Assembly: GCA_963848675.1 (NCBI GenBank)
Contig: CAWKEY010000023.1
Span: forward strand, 434,001 to 498,000
Length of the DNA: 64,000 nt
Reading direction: 5' to 3'
DNA from: CAWKEY01 sp963848675
GTDB lineage: Bacteria > Pseudomonadota > Gammaproteobacteria > Methylococcales > Methylomonadaceae
This document shows, in pieces, positions 19,070 through 28,512 of the stretch. Made by a program: the position numbers and the translations under genes. The notes under the pieces are model-generated. The model saw nothing but the letters and a program-made list of their open reading frames with translations. It made no database searches and was not told the origin of the DNA. Within the stretch, counting starts at the first letter, position 1. Every line of letters begins with the position of its first letter.

Positions 19070-19885
19070 CTAATAGGGAGCAGCCACAGGCATATACATG
19101 ACACCACTGTTGCCATACGCCTGGGTGTACCAGGCAGTACCGCATTGGAAATAAGTCACACCATTGACCACCGTCGTATTGGGGTTGCAGGGCAGACCCG
19201 CAGCACCCGTAGGCGGTGCCGCATAGACGACTGTCGTGGACGGGGCAGTAGAAGAGGCTGTTGACTGCCCCGCTGCATAACCGCCGATCGCACCTATCGC
19301 AGCCGCCCCGAGCGCCACGGCTGCCACTTCGCCATCGTCCCAGTTGCCATTATCATAGTGATCATCATAATGGCCATACCCACCATGGTATTGCTGCGCG
19401 GTTTCATTCCTCGTTTGCGTCCGGTCCGTGGCTCCTTGTTGGCGTGTGCCTGTCCTGGCTGTGTATCCTTCTTGGCGCTCCTCGACGTTTTGGCTTGAGT
19501 ATTGCTGCCGCTGGGCCTGATTCGCCGTCGAAGTCGATTGACGGTTCTGCTGTGTCGATGCCCGGTTCGTGGACGCCGTCTGAGCGGTTGCAGACCTATT
19601 GGTAGAGGCGGTCTGTGCAGTCTGTGACCGGCCAGACGCTCTGGACGCAGAGGCCGCGGAACTTCCAGCCCCGGACGAGAAACTGCCGCTCGCGGCGGCG
19701 CCGCCGCGGGAATAACCGCCGCCACCTGAATAAGCACCGCCTCCGCCACGGGAGAAGCCTCCGCCGCCACCGCCACCTCCTCGACCGCCGCCACCGCCAC
19801 GAGCGGCTGCGTCATCCACGGTAGCCATCAGAAGAACGGATGCGACCGTTATGGTCGTAATGATCAGATATGATTTGCTATTCAT
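19070..19885 (-). CDS. secreted glycine-rich protein of unknown function
   Basis: 271 residues, ATG 19885 with GGAGG upstream. A signal peptide ends after VDDAAARG. Residues about 29-65 are nearly all G with R, F, Y and S. A long S/T/A/Q/R-rich linker follows, then a membrane-like segment (VAAVALGAAAIGAIGGYAAG) and a conserved-looking C-terminus with GLPCNPNTTVVNGVTYFQCG then TAWYTQAY, including two cysteines that could pair. The ATG overlaps the stop of the DUF2092 lipoprotein gene by four bases, so the two are translationally coupled and likely work together at the cell surface. No enzyme motif is visible. Confidence 0.72.
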   Translation of the reverse strand: MNSKSYLIITTITVASVLLMATVDDAAARGGGGGRGGGGGGGGFSRGGGGAYSGGGGYSRGGAAASGSFSSGAGSSAASASRASGRSQTAQTASTNRSATAQTASTNRASTQQNRQSTSTANQAQRQQYSSQNVEERQEGYTARTGTRQQGATDRTQTRNETAQQYHGGYGHYDDHYDNGNWDDGEVAAVALGAAAIGAIGGYAAGQSTASSTAPSTTVVYAAPPTGAAGLPCNPNTTVVNGVTYFQCGTAWYTQAYGNSGVMYMPVAAPY

Positions 19886-20745
19886 TTTTGTCCTCCGGTT
19901 TGTGCTGGTTTTGTCTTGCCCTCTTGCGCGATTTTAGGCAGCTCCGCGAGGAAGGCAATCTTCCGCGAGCCTTCGGGTGGGGTGAAGACGAACTGGGAGT
20001 CCTTGACCTCGGGTTTCAGGTTCCAATCGGCAAACTGCGCCCTGAACGCCGGCTGGCCCTCGGCGTTTTTGTAGGTCAGCACCACGCGAAGCGGCAAGGG
20101 TTGAGCGCTCTCCGCTATCCACACCTGATAATCCACGGTTTCCGTGCGGCCCGCCAAATGATGGGCGGGCGTGCCATCGAAAACAGTCTTCTCGACATAA
20201 TCCAGGGCCTGGGTACGACGCTCAATTTCGGCCGGAAACCGGCTGGTCAGGAGCATGGCCAGCGGCAGACGCATGCCCAGATCCTTTAGAAAATACATGA
20301 CCGCCCCGTCTATCCCGCCGGCTTTGGCAACCTGCGCGTAGACATTATGCGTTGGACTGAACGTGGTGATGTCCTTGCCGTCGTATAGTACGGTATGCTT
20401 CTCGCCGCTGCTTTCTTCCAGCTCGACGCGCAAGCCGTTAGGCCTGCTCACGGTGATTTTCCGGCGCTCGCCGAACTCGATTTTTTGGCCTGTTCCCTGG
20501 ATGACGTCGTAACTGTCACTCAGGTTCACACTGAACTGCGGGGTCTTGGCCAGGAATTCGGCCATGCGCTTCAGAATATCTTCGGCATTCGCAGGCTTTG
20601 CCGCCGCTGCCGGGGCGGTTAGCTGAGCTGCTGGAGGTGCCGGCCGTGTAACCGCCTTATTCTCGGAACAGCCCGTGGTTATTGCCGACAGGACCGACAC
20701 GCACAATACAGTGCACGCCGCCCGCCACCATTGATTTGTCTTCAT
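19882..20745 (-). CDS. DUF2092 lipoprotein
   Basis: 287 residues, start supported by GGAGGTGG. The signal peptide ends in a lipobox-like ITTGC, so it is probably lipid-anchored. After an A/P-rich linker the body matches DUF2092 proteins: AEFLAKTPQFSVNLSDSYDV, VSRPNGLRVELEESSGEKHT, YDGKDITTFSP and YKNAEGQPAFRAQFADWNL. The fold should be a LolA/LolB-like half barrel, which would fit binding of a hydrophobic ligand; this is inference from family. It is coupled to the glycine-rich gene and lies 281 bases downstream of the arylsulfatase gene on the same strand. Confidence 0.82.
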   Translation of the reverse strand: MKTNQWWRAACTVLCVSVLSAITTGCSENKAVTRPAPPAAQLTAPAAAAKPANAEDILKRMAEFLAKTPQFSVNLSDSYDVIQGTGQKIEFGERRKITVSRPNGLRVELEESSGEKHTVLYDGKDITTFSPTHNVYAQVAKAGGIDGAVMYFLKDLGMRLPLAMLLTSRFPAEIERRTQALDYVEKTVFDGTPAHHLAGRTETVDYQVWIAESAQPLPLRVVLTYKNAEGQPAFRAQFADWNLKPEVKDSQFVFTPPEGSRKIAFLAELPKIAQEGKTKPAQTGGQK

Positions 20746-21026
20746 AGGCCACCTCCCTCGATGACTGGGTTAAAACTACAGAACATCATTAAATGGCCTG
20801 TATGTTTTAAAGTCAATAACGATCTTCGAACGTGCCGCTTTCATGACAGGCATGAACTAATTTTTTCAGAGCCAATACCACAAAGGCCGCCAGAACATAA
20901 GTCAATGGGCAGCAACATTGTAGGCGTCTGTTTCATACCCTGGCATGCCCCACGACCGGTTTGGATAAAATGGGCGCTAGAGAACTTCGATAAATACCGG
21001 GTTCTTCAAATACCTTTGCTCTGAAA

Positions 21027-23393
21027 CTATTTCACCTCTATCGTTACTTTCTCGATTTTACCAGTGAAGCGGGTTTTCGAACCTTCGCCGATGCCGTCGA
21101 CCACTGGGGTTGCTTCATCCACGCCTACATCAGCGGTCTCGTCAGCCGAGAATATTCTTGGTTGCGTGCGCTCGATACGTCCTTCGGCGATTTTGCGGCC
21201 GTTGACGGAGATCGTACCGGTACCGCCCTTGCCTACGCCTCCTCCATCGTAAACGAAGTCAAACATCACTGTAGCCTTGCCGGCCTGAATGACTTCCGCT
21301 GCTTCTACCGTGTAACGGTTCAGGCCGAGAAAGTTATAAGTGTAAACGGGCTTGCCGTCTTTAAGGTAAAGGCTCCAACCTCCGAAGCGGCCACCTTGAG
21401 CGATAATGACCCCGTTAGCGCCGCCCTCAGGAATTTCCAGCTCAGCGGTGATGGTCTTGGAACGGTTCTTCACATCGATGAAGACATTTTCCATCATGCC
21501 GGTCATGCCTTCGCCAAGAGTCAGCGAGGTGCGGCCACCCATCACATCTGGACGTCCCACCGCGGAGGCTGTGAGACGTTCAAAAAGGCGGTCGTCAATG
21601 GGCAGCACGTTGTACTTGAGTGCTTCGGTCATGAACAATTTCTGCATCTTGGCCAATTGCTTGGGGTTTTGTTTCGCCAGATCGTTGCTGAGACTAAAGT
21701 CCTGCCGCACATCGTAAAGCTCCCAGGCATCCTCGGTCAGAGGGTGGCGGGGCTGTTGTTCCCAGGGCGCCTTATGCACAGTGCCAGCCAGCCAGCCATC
21801 ATGGTAGATAGCCCGATTACCGAAAATTTCGAAGTACTGCGTCAAATGACGATCCTTGGCCTTGGCATCATCGAAGGTGTACGCCAGACTCAAGCCCTCG
21901 ATGGGCGTCTGCTTGGTGCCATTGACAACTTTAGGCTCGGGCAGATGGGCCGCTTCCAGCACGGTCGGCGCAATGTCGATCACATGATGGAACTGGCTGC
22001 GAACTTCGTTTTTCGCTTTGATGCCCTTGGGCCAGTGAACGACCATGCCATTGCGGGTGCCGCCAAAGTTCGAAGCCACCTGCTTTGTCCACATGAATGG
22101 TGCATCGAACGCCACTGCCCAGCCTGCGGCCATGTGTGGATACGTTTCTGGACCACCCCAGTGATCAATATGTTTAAGTTGCTCTGCGACGGTTTCCTGC
22201 ACGCCGTTGAAATAGGTACTTTCGTTATACATGCCATTCATGCCGCCCTCAGCGCTGGCGCCATTGTCACCGGCAATGTAGATGAACAGCGTGTTGTCCA
22301 ATTCGCCAAGATCCTCAATCGCTTTCACCAGGCGGCCGATTTCGTGGTCTGTTTGTTCGGCAAAACCTGCGTATACTTCCACCTGGCGTGTGAACAGGCG
22401 CTTCTCGTCTTCGGAGAGTGTATCCCAGTCCTTGATGGCTTCAGGTTTGCCAGCCAGTTTGGTGCCAGCCGGTATCACACCAAGTTCAAGTTGCCGCTGT
22501 AAGGTGGCCTCGCGCAGCTTGTCCCAGCCTTGGTCGAATTTGCCCTTGTACTTGTCGGCCCACTCTTTGGGGACATGATGAGGCGCATGGGTGGCGCCGG
22601 GGGCGTAGTATACGAAAAATGGTTTGTCCGGCGTCAGCGCCTGCTGGTAACGGACCCAGGCCACGGCCTGGTTGGTCATGTCCGTGGTGAAGTGGTAGTT
22701 CGGATCTTGCGGCGGTTCGACCTTCGTCACTCCGTCGTAAATCGAAGGCGACCACTCGTTGGTTTCGCCGCCCATGAAACCATAGAACTTGTCGAAGCCC
22801 TGCAGGGTTGGCCAGCGGGCGAAAGGTCCCGAGACGCTGATCTCCCAGGGTGCGGTTTCATGCCACTTGCCAAAGGCCCCGGTGCTGTAGCCGTTGAGCC
22901 GCAACATCTCGGCCAATGGCGCCACGCTGTTCGGCAACACTCCGGTATCACCGGGAAAGGCTGTAGCGGTTTCCATGATCGAGCCGGTGTTGCCCGTGTG
23001 GTGGTTGCGGCCGGTCTTGAGTGCTTGCCGGGTAGGAGAGCATAATGCCGTGGTATGAAAGTTATTGTAGCGGAGCCCACCCTGCGCCAATTTATCGAGC
23101 GTCGGCATTGGAACCGGTCCGCCAAAAGTGTCAGCCGTGCCAAACCCCATGTCGTCGATCAGTACGATAACCACGTTGGGCGTACCCTGCGGCGCCTTTA
23201 CCTGGAAGCTCGGCGGAGCCTTGGTCTTGCGAGCGTCCAGTTCGGTGATGTGCGGGTATGTAGGTTGGGCAATCGGCAGCACCGTGCGGTCGATATCGGC
23301 CGGATCCTTGGGTTTGCTTTTTGCGTTGACTGTTCCGCAATTGATAAAAACCAGAGTAACCAAGCTTGCTATTGCAAGTAGATTTTTTTTCAT
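21027..23393 (-). CDS. secreted arylsulfatase
   Basis: About 788 residues from ATG 23393, where a signal peptide begins (MKKNLLAIASLVTLVF...AKS). The first part is a sulfatase domain: VVIVLIDDMGFG (metal site), then LCSPTRQALKTGR with Cys118 of C-x-P-x-R, the residue that becomes formylglycine, and later YIAGDNGASAEGG and FGGTRNGMVVHWP. About 150 C-terminal residues form an extra beta-rich region (ITAELEIPEGGANGVIIAQG onward). It would hydrolyse sulfate esters in the periplasm and needs a formylglycine-generating enzyme or an anaerobic maturase, neither of which is in the window. Confidence 0.92.
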   Translation of the reverse strand: MKKNLLAIASLVTLVFINCGTVNAKSKPKDPADIDRTVLPIAQPTYPHITELDARKTKAPPSFQVKAPQGTPNVVIVLIDDMGFGTADTFGGPVPMPTLDKLAQGGLRYNNFHTTALCSPTRQALKTGRNHHTGNTGSIMETATAFPGDTGVLPNSVAPLAEMLRLNGYSTGAFGKWHETAPWEISVSGPFARWPTLQGFDKFYGFMGGETNEWSPSIYDGVTKVEPPQDPNYHFTTDMTNQAVAWVRYQQALTPDKPFFVYYAPGATHAPHHVPKEWADKYKGKFDQGWDKLREATLQRQLELGVIPAGTKLAGKPEAIKDWDTLSEDEKRLFTRQVEVYAGFAEQTDHEIGRLVKAIEDLGELDNTLFIYIAGDNGASAEGGMNGMYNESTYFNGVQETVAEQLKHIDHWGGPETYPHMAAGWAVAFDAPFMWTKQVASNFGGTRNGMVVHWPKGIKAKNEVRSQFHHVIDIAPTVLEAAHLPEPKVVNGTKQTPIEGLSLAYTFDDAKAKDRHLTQYFEIFGNRAIYHDGWLAGTVHKAPWEQQPRHPLTEDAWELYDVRQDFSLSNDLAKQNPKQLAKMQKLFMTEALKYNVLPIDDRLFERLTASAVGRPDVMGGRTSLTLGEGMTGMMENVFIDVKNRSKTITAELEIPEGGANGVIIAQGGRFGGWSLYLKDGKPVYTYNFLGLNRYTVEAAEVIQAGKATVMFDFVYDGGGVGKGGTGTISVNGRKIAEGRIERTQPRIFSADETADVGVDEATPVVDGIGEGSKTRFTGKIEKVTIEVK

Positions 23394-23526
23394 TTTTTTT
23401 GCCCTCAGGTGGTTGAAAGGTCTAAAGTCAAACGGTCTCAGGATAAACAGCAATTGTTTGCAGCAGCAAGCATTTTTTCCTTGTAACTATTCTCAGTCTT
23501 ATCAGGGGCCGCTATTACAGCAGTGT

Positions 23527-23596
23527 CCGGGAACGCCGAGCCCCTGCTCGGCAAAAGCAAAGTGTTAATTCGCCGGGCTGGGACTCTGCGTTCCCA
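23527..23596. repeat. palindromic repeat, copy 2 (GGGAACGC family)
   Basis: CCGGGAACGCCGAGCCCC at the left and GGGACTCTGCGTTCCC at the right are near reverse complements, as in the element at 2510-2570. The loop differs. It lies between the HupE-like gene and the arylsulfatase start. Confidence 0.55.
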
Positions 23597-23616
23597 AACG
23601 GTGCGTCCATCAGTCT

Positions 23617-24174
23617 TTAAACAGCGGTCAGGTAATACAGGCCCGCAGTCAGACAGGCTAATGAAAAGCTCAAGTGCGTTGGTTTACCTGCGTAATGCCC
23701 CAGAAGGCTGCTGCCCAAGCAAACACAAGCACTGCTCAGCATTAACGCCGAAAAGTACAGCACACTACTGGAATCGTTCGGAATTTCAGCGGCATGGGCA
23801 TAGCCATGGAATACGGCAAAAAACGATGCACAGACAAAGAGTATTTTTGCGAGCGGCTTATGATTAACGCTTACCAGAACACCAAACACCAGTATCGATG
23901 CGGTGATGAATGACTCAAGGAAAGGCATATCAACGGCGGTAACACGCATCAACGCGCCACCGGCCATCAATGCTAAAAAAAGCAATGGAAACAATAAAAG
24001 AGCTTTTCCACCCTGTTTGGCCGCACACAGTCCAACTGCGATTAATACCAGCAAATGATCAATTCCGGTTAAAGGGTGCAGTAAACCGCTCATCACACTA
24101 TGCTCGATAGTGCTACCGGTATGTGCATAGAGTGATGGTGATACCAAAAGTAAAACTGCCGCTAGCCTATACAT
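23617..24174 (-). CDS. HupE/UreJ family membrane protein
   Basis: About 185 residues from ATG 24174 (AGAGGA upstream). A cleavable or anchoring first helix (MYRLAAVLLLVSPSLYAHTG) is followed by HPLTGIDHLLVLIAVGL, the HupE/UreJ signature with histidines that can bind metal, and by about six membrane segments, one with VFHGYAHAAEIP. Members are proposed metal (Ni or Co) permeases. No hydrogenase or urease gene is near, so the metal and role stay open. It is a short, complete member of the family. Confidence 0.85.
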   Translation of the reverse strand: MYRLAAVLLLVSPSLYAHTGSTIEHSVMSGLLHPLTGIDHLLVLIAVGLCAAKQGGKALLLFPLLFLALMAGGALMRVTAVDMPFLESFITASILVFGVLVSVNHKPLAKILFVCASFFAVFHGYAHAAEIPNDSSSVLYFSALMLSSACVCLGSSLLGHYAGKPTHLSFSLACLTAGLYYLTAV

Positions 24175-24257
24175 AAAAAGTCCTCTCAAATTGAAATAGT
24201 TGAATCAATAAAATGCCGGAACCACTTGGCGTTTTTTCGAAAAACGCTTGATTTTGC

Positions 24258-24340
24258 TGTCATTTCGACCATCGGGAGAAATCTTAAGCGCTAAAGCCTA
24301 AGTATAGGCTTCAAGATTCCTCGCTCTACTCGGAATGACA
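24258..24340. repeat. palindromic dispersed element
   Basis: The ends TGTCATTTCGACCATCGGGA and, inverted, CTCTACTCGGAATGACA, with inner pairs AAATCTT/AAGATT and AAGCCTA/TAGGCTT, make a long imperfect hairpin. A fragment with the same start (CCATTCCAACCATCGGGAGG) lies at 26049-26068. It sits between rmuC and the HupE-like gene. Confidence 0.5.
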
Positions 24341-24463
24341 CATGACGCTGGATAGTTACAGCAAATTAAAAATATTTTCCACGAAGGTCACCAAAGCAAC
24401 CGCCCGTTAACGTCATGTTATCTGATTTCTTTTTGGTTTTGATGTGGCTGTGAATAATAAGGC

Positions 24464-25978
24464 CTAATCAACCTGCGGGCTGGCTTCATTATCCCGAGCC
24501 AATTCGGCAAATGCATGGGGTAGCGCTTTGCCGGGTTTGATGCCCAAGTCTTTAAGCTTGAGGGCTTGGCCCACCAGGTTCCCGCGGCCAGTCGTCAGCT
24601 TGCCCAGCGCTTTGTCGTAACTATCACGAGCCTGATTCAAGCGGTCACCCAGTTTTTGCATGTCTTCGACAAACCCCGCCAGCTTGTCATAAAGATCACC
24701 GCCACGTTTGGCAATTTCCTGAGCATTGCGATTTTGCTGTTCCTGACGCCAAAGATGGGCGACCGTGCGCACCACGAATAACAATGTACTGGGGCTCACC
24801 AGCAGCACATTCTGTTTCCAGGCATCCTGCCACAATTGACTGTCTTCCGAAATGGCCAGCATAAAGGCCGGCTCCACAGCGACAAACATCAGCACGAAAT
24901 CCAGCGATTTAAGCTGATAGAGATCCTGATAGTTTTTGCCTGACAAGCCTTTGATATGGCTGCGAACCGAATCCAGGTGGCGCGTGAGCGCCGCTTCCCG
25001 GCCCAGATCAGTGTCGGCGCTGACATATTCCTCATACGCGGTCAGCGATACTTTTGCGTCGACGACCAGATGCCTGCCTTCGGGCAAGTGAATAATGATA
25101 TCCGGCTGCGCCCTGGAGCCATCGTCTCTGACATGATTTTGCTGGGCCTGATAATGCAGCCCCTTGGTCAGCCCCGAGCTTTCGAGGACTCTTTCGAGGA
25201 TCTGTTCACCCCAGTTGCCCTGCACTTTTGACTGGCCTTTCAATGCTTTGGTCAAATTATGGGCATCTTGTGAGAGCTGGTGATTCAGTGACAATAGTTG
25301 TTTGACCTGTTCAGCCAGTGCCGAGCGGTCTTTGCCTTCCTGGACATAAACTTCCTCGACTTTGCCCTGGAATTCGTGCAGTTTTAATTTCAGCGGTTCC
25401 AGCAAACCGCTGATATTGGTTTGATTCTGCTCGGTAAAGCGCCGCGATTTCTCTTCAAGAATTTCTGAAGCCAGGGCCTTGAACTGATTGGCGAGCTGTT
25501 CTCTGGCATCGTTGAGCAGCCGCAGCTTTTCTTCACTTTGCCGGCGTTCTGCGTCCAGCGTGGTGCTGGTTTCCGCCAGTTGCTTGCTGAGCCTGTTGTG
25601 CTCAGCCTGTAAATGCTCATACTGAAGCGTCAACGCCTGTTTTTCCTTGCCCAACTGTTTGATCTGTTCGGCCTGATTGCTGACGTTCATTTCCGCAGCG
25701 CCGAATTTTTCCCGCGAAACGGATAATTGTTCCTGCAAGTGCCGAGCCTGACCCATTGAACTGTCGAGCTCGGCGTTGACTCGCTTCAGATCATCTTGAG
25801 CATAACCCAGACGCTCATGTAAGCGCACGATTTCAAGCTGGCTCTCATTTTTTGCCTGCACCGCCGCTGCCTGGCTCCGGGTACGAAGCAGCAGCCACGT
25901 TATCGCCGCGCCTAATAAGCCCCCAATGACTATGGCGGCCAATACCTGCAACTGCTGCGCCGTCAGTACTGATTCCAT
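24464..25978 (-). CDS. rmuC: DNA recombination protein RmuC
   Basis: About 504 residues from ATG 25978 (GGAG upstream), rather than the longer frame from 26056. An N-terminal membrane segment (VLAAIVIGGLLGAAITWLLL) leads into a long coiled coil (about residues 45-200) and then the RmuC nuclease-like domain with QGNWGEQILERVLESSGL, QPDIIIHLPEGRHLVVDAKV and FVLMFVAVEPAFMLA. Family members limit recombination-dependent rearrangement of inverted repeats; the chemistry is not established. Two short palindromic elements lie close by. Confidence 0.93.
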   Translation of the reverse strand: MESVLTAQQLQVLAAIVIGGLLGAAITWLLLRTRSQAAAVQAKNESQLEIVRLHERLGYAQDDLKRVNAELDSSMGQARHLQEQLSVSREKFGAAEMNVSNQAEQIKQLGKEKQALTLQYEHLQAEHNRLSKQLAETSTTLDAERRQSEEKLRLLNDAREQLANQFKALASEILEEKSRRFTEQNQTNISGLLEPLKLKLHEFQGKVEEVYVQEGKDRSALAEQVKQLLSLNHQLSQDAHNLTKALKGQSKVQGNWGEQILERVLESSGLTKGLHYQAQQNHVRDDGSRAQPDIIIHLPEGRHLVVDAKVSLTAYEEYVSADTDLGREAALTRHLDSVRSHIKGLSGKNYQDLYQLKSLDFVLMFVAVEPAFMLAISEDSQLWQDAWKQNVLLVSPSTLLFVVRTVAHLWRQEQQNRNAQEIAKRGGDLYDKLAGFVEDMQKLGDRLNQARDSYDKALGKLTTGRGNLVGQALKLKDLGIKPGKALPHAFAELARDNEASPQVD

Positions 25979-26081
25979 ACGGTACACTCCGGGTATTGCT
26001 GACTGGAAAGCAGTCTCAATAGGAAGATGCTGAATAACTCGTTTTTGCCATTCCAACCATCGGGAGGAATATTAAGTAAGA

Positions 26082-26576
26082 TCAAAACGGGATATCGTCA
26101 TCAAAATCTTCATAATCGGGTGGTGGAGACGGCATTGCCGGAGCATTGTTTTGTGGCGCCGAGGGTTTGGACTGGTATGCAGGTTTTGCGGAGGATGCGC
26201 TGAAAGCCGGTTGCGCCTGATCGCCACCGAAGCTGCTGGTGCCGCCGCTGCGGCTGCCAAGCATGTGCATTTCTTCGGCGATAATTTCTGTGGTGTAGCG
26301 GTCCTGCCCATCCTGGCCTTGCCACTTGCGGGTTTGGAGCCGGCCTTCTATATAGACCTGGCTGCCTTTCTTCAGATATTCGCCGGCTATTTCTGCCAAA
26401 CGTCTATAAAATACAACCCTGTGCCATTCAGTAGCCTCCTTTCTTTCGCCTGTTTGTTTATCTTTCCATCTCCTGGAAGTCGCTAAGGTTATATTGGCAA
26501 CAGCATCACCGGCCGGCATGTAGCGAACTTCAGGGTCTGCGCCCAAATTTCCAATTAATGTCACTTTATTAAGCAT
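26082..26576 (-). CDS. ssb: single-stranded DNA-binding protein
   Basis: 164 residues, GGGAG upstream of ATG 26576. The OB fold occupies about residues 1-110 (MLNKVTLIGNLGADPEVRYM, VVFYRRLAEIAGEYLKKGSQ, EGRLQTRKWQ). A flexible Q/P/S-rich linker ends in the acidic tip DDDIPF, the peptide that docks partner proteins. Full-length member of the bacterial SSB family. It neighbours a transporter gene and the divergent uvrA, the usual gammaproteobacterial setting for ssb. Confidence 0.96.
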   Translation of the reverse strand: MLNKVTLIGNLGADPEVRYMPAGDAVANITLATSRRWKDKQTGERKEATEWHRVVFYRRLAEIAGEYLKKGSQVYIEGRLQTRKWQGQDGQDRYTTEIIAEEMHMLGSRSGGTSSFGGDQAQPAFSASSAKPAYQSKPSAPQNNAPAMPSPPPDYEDFDDDIPF

Positions 26577-26639
26577 CTATTTCTCCCATTGTTTTCTTTT
26601 TGAACATTTGTAGAGGCGAGTTCATTCTTTTTCCTGACT

Positions 26640-26815
26640 AGCAAGATGCTTCAGCCAATACGTAATAGGTACCCGTTTTCGTCGTTCCGGCAAGGATTGC
26701 CGGAACCCAGAAGCCAAGGGATGGCTTGCCTAACTTACATCCCTGTAGACTGGATACCGGCAATCCCTGGCCGGTAAGACGCGTATTTTCCCTTAGCTGA
26801 AGCATCTTGTTAATC
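26640..26815. repeat. nested palindromic non-coding element
   Basis: Outer arms AGCAAGATGCTTCAGC (left) and GCTGAAGCATCTTGTT (right) are reverse complements. Inside lies a second inverted pair: TTCCGGCAAGGATTGCCGG near 26687 and ACCGGCAATCCCTGGCCGG near 26756. This has the build of a small MITE-like or BIME-like element and fills most of the 283-base gap between ssb and the transporter gene. Confidence 0.55.
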
Positions 26816-26859
26816 AAGTTGCGGTTTTTGGCTGGATAAATACGCCACTACCCTCAGAT

Positions 26860-28242
26860 TTATGCATTAACGTACCGGGTGATCAGCTCTTGCAATTGGT
26901 CTTTATCCAATTGCTGGTTATCCACTTTAAGATAGGCTACGGCCTCTTCGTAGTGCAGGGTAATATCTTCTACGCCGCTGATTTTGAGCACGACCGCGGC
27001 AAATTCATTGGCCTCCTGCTCGCTCAGTTGTTCCAGCGAGATCAGCAGATTGGCCCAATAACGCGGCGGCTTCATGCTCAGGGACAACAGCAACCAGCTG
27101 GTCGCTGCAGCCGCACACAACAAAAACACCGAACCGGCGCCATAATGTCCATAACACCAGCCGCCGGCCGCACCGCCGATGCCTGCGCCGAGAAATTGGC
27201 TGGTTGAATAGATGCCCATGGCGGTGCCGCGCAAATCGCCCGGTGCGGTCTTGGAGATTAACGACGGCAAGGTCGCTTCCAATAAATTGAATCCGCAGAA
27301 GAACAGCCAGAGCAGGCTAATAAGGCCCGCCAGGCTGCCGTGTAATTCCATTAAGCCAAGATCAGCGAGCACCAGTGCGGCAATGGCGCCGATAAAAACA
27401 GCTTTCATCTGACGTTTTTTCTCGGCCAGGATGATAAACGGAATGATGCCGGCCATTGAGGTAATGAAAACAGGCAAATACACCTTCCAATGTTCGGCAG
27501 GCAGTAAACCGGCATCACGCATTAACAAGGGCACTATCACAAAGCTGGCTGTCAAAATGAAATGCAGAATAAAAATACCGTAATTCAGCCTTAACAAACC
27601 GGTATCTTTTAATACCTTTGAAAATTGCGAGGGCATCACTTCCGCATCACGATGTTTTTTCGATTGCTGGGGATTGGGCACAATAAAAATCAGTACGCCG
27701 ATGGCCAGTATGGACAACAGCGCAATCAGCCAGAATATGCCATGTATGCCAATTAAATTGGCTATCACCGGGCCCGCGGCAACAGCAACGCCAAACGAAA
27801 TGCCGATGCTGGCGCCAATGAGTGCCATGGCTTTGGTGCGATGCACTTCCTGAGTCAAATCCGCCACCAGCGCCATGACCGGCCCCGCTATGGCACCGGA
27901 ACCCTGAATGATACGGCCCAGTAAAACTCCGTAAATGCTGTTGGAAACAGCGGCAATCACGCTACCGGCAACAAACAGAAGCAAGCCGAAGACAATAATT
28001 TTTTTGCGGCCGATGCGATCCGAAATCAGACCGAAAGGAATCTGGAAAATCGCCTGACTTAAGCCATACGCGCCAATGGCCCAGCCGATTAAGGCGGGTG
28101 TAGAGTCTTCCAGCTGTTCGGCGAATAACGATAACACCGGCATAATCAAAAACAAGCCGAGCATGCGTAATGCGTAAATGCTTGCCAATGACAAGGTCGC
28201 TCGTTTTTCCGATGCACTCATCGGACTTGTAATATCCTGCAT
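26860..28242 (-). CDS. MFS transporter, YajR-like
   Basis: About 460 residues from ATG 28242; an upstream TTG 9 bases earlier has a better-placed AAGGAG and may be the true start. Twelve membrane segments with the MFS motif GLISDRIGRKKIIVFGL between helices 2 and 3 and a second-half counterpart. Unusually, a soluble C-terminal tail of about 75 residues follows (QLSEQEANEFAAVVLKISGV then EDITLHYEEAVAYL), which resembles the ferredoxin-like domain of E. coli YajR. Substrate unknown, probably proton-driven export. Same strand as ssb, divergent from uvrA. Confidence 0.85.
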   Translation of the reverse strand: MQDITSPMSASEKRATLSLASIYALRMLGLFLIMPVLSLFAEQLEDSTPALIGWAIGAYGLSQAIFQIPFGLISDRIGRKKIIVFGLLLFVAGSVIAAVSNSIYGVLLGRIIQGSGAIAGPVMALVADLTQEVHRTKAMALIGASIGISFGVAVAAGPVIANLIGIHGIFWLIALLSILAIGVLIFIVPNPQQSKKHRDAEVMPSQFSKVLKDTGLLRLNYGIFILHFILTASFVIVPLLMRDAGLLPAEHWKVYLPVFITSMAGIIPFIILAEKKRQMKAVFIGAIAALVLADLGLMELHGSLAGLISLLWLFFCGFNLLEATLPSLISKTAPGDLRGTAMGIYSTSQFLGAGIGGAAGGWCYGHYGAGSVFLLCAAAATSWLLLSLSMKPPRYWANLLISLEQLSEQEANEFAAVVLKISGVEDITLHYEEAVAYLKVDNQQLDKDQLQELITRYVNA

Positions 28243-28290
28243 TGTTGTCAAAACCAGCTTCTCCTTTTGAACCAGAATCATCAATAAATG

Positions 28291-28354
28291 TAGGGTACGC
28301 AATGCGTACCTCTATCCATTCCCAATCACAGTAAAGGTATGCAGTGCATACCCT
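28291..28354. repeat. REP-like inverted pair
   Basis: TAGGGTACGCAATGCGTACC (28291-28310) and GGTATGCAGTGCATACCCTA (28335-28354) are near reverse complements, and each is itself a palindrome. The same type of pair occurs beside the RAYT gene at 34142-34219. It lies in the intergenic region between the YajR-like gene and uvrA. Confidence 0.7.
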
Positions 28355-28512
28355 ACTCACTTTTAATCGCGACGAAGGCGTCGCTCCCACACCCAATACT
28401 TAATATTTTAAAGTTTGCCATTATAGCAATCTTATTTCCCGCATTCGTTCATTTTGTATTCGCTTAATTTTGAACGTATCATTCTTTTTTTTGAATTGCC
28501 GGAATTTTTAAC

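Noticed and set aside
21162..22502. 446-codon open frame on the plus strand
   Set aside because: Antisense to the arylsulfatase gene, in a region of high codon bias that leaves long shadow frames; no domain features.
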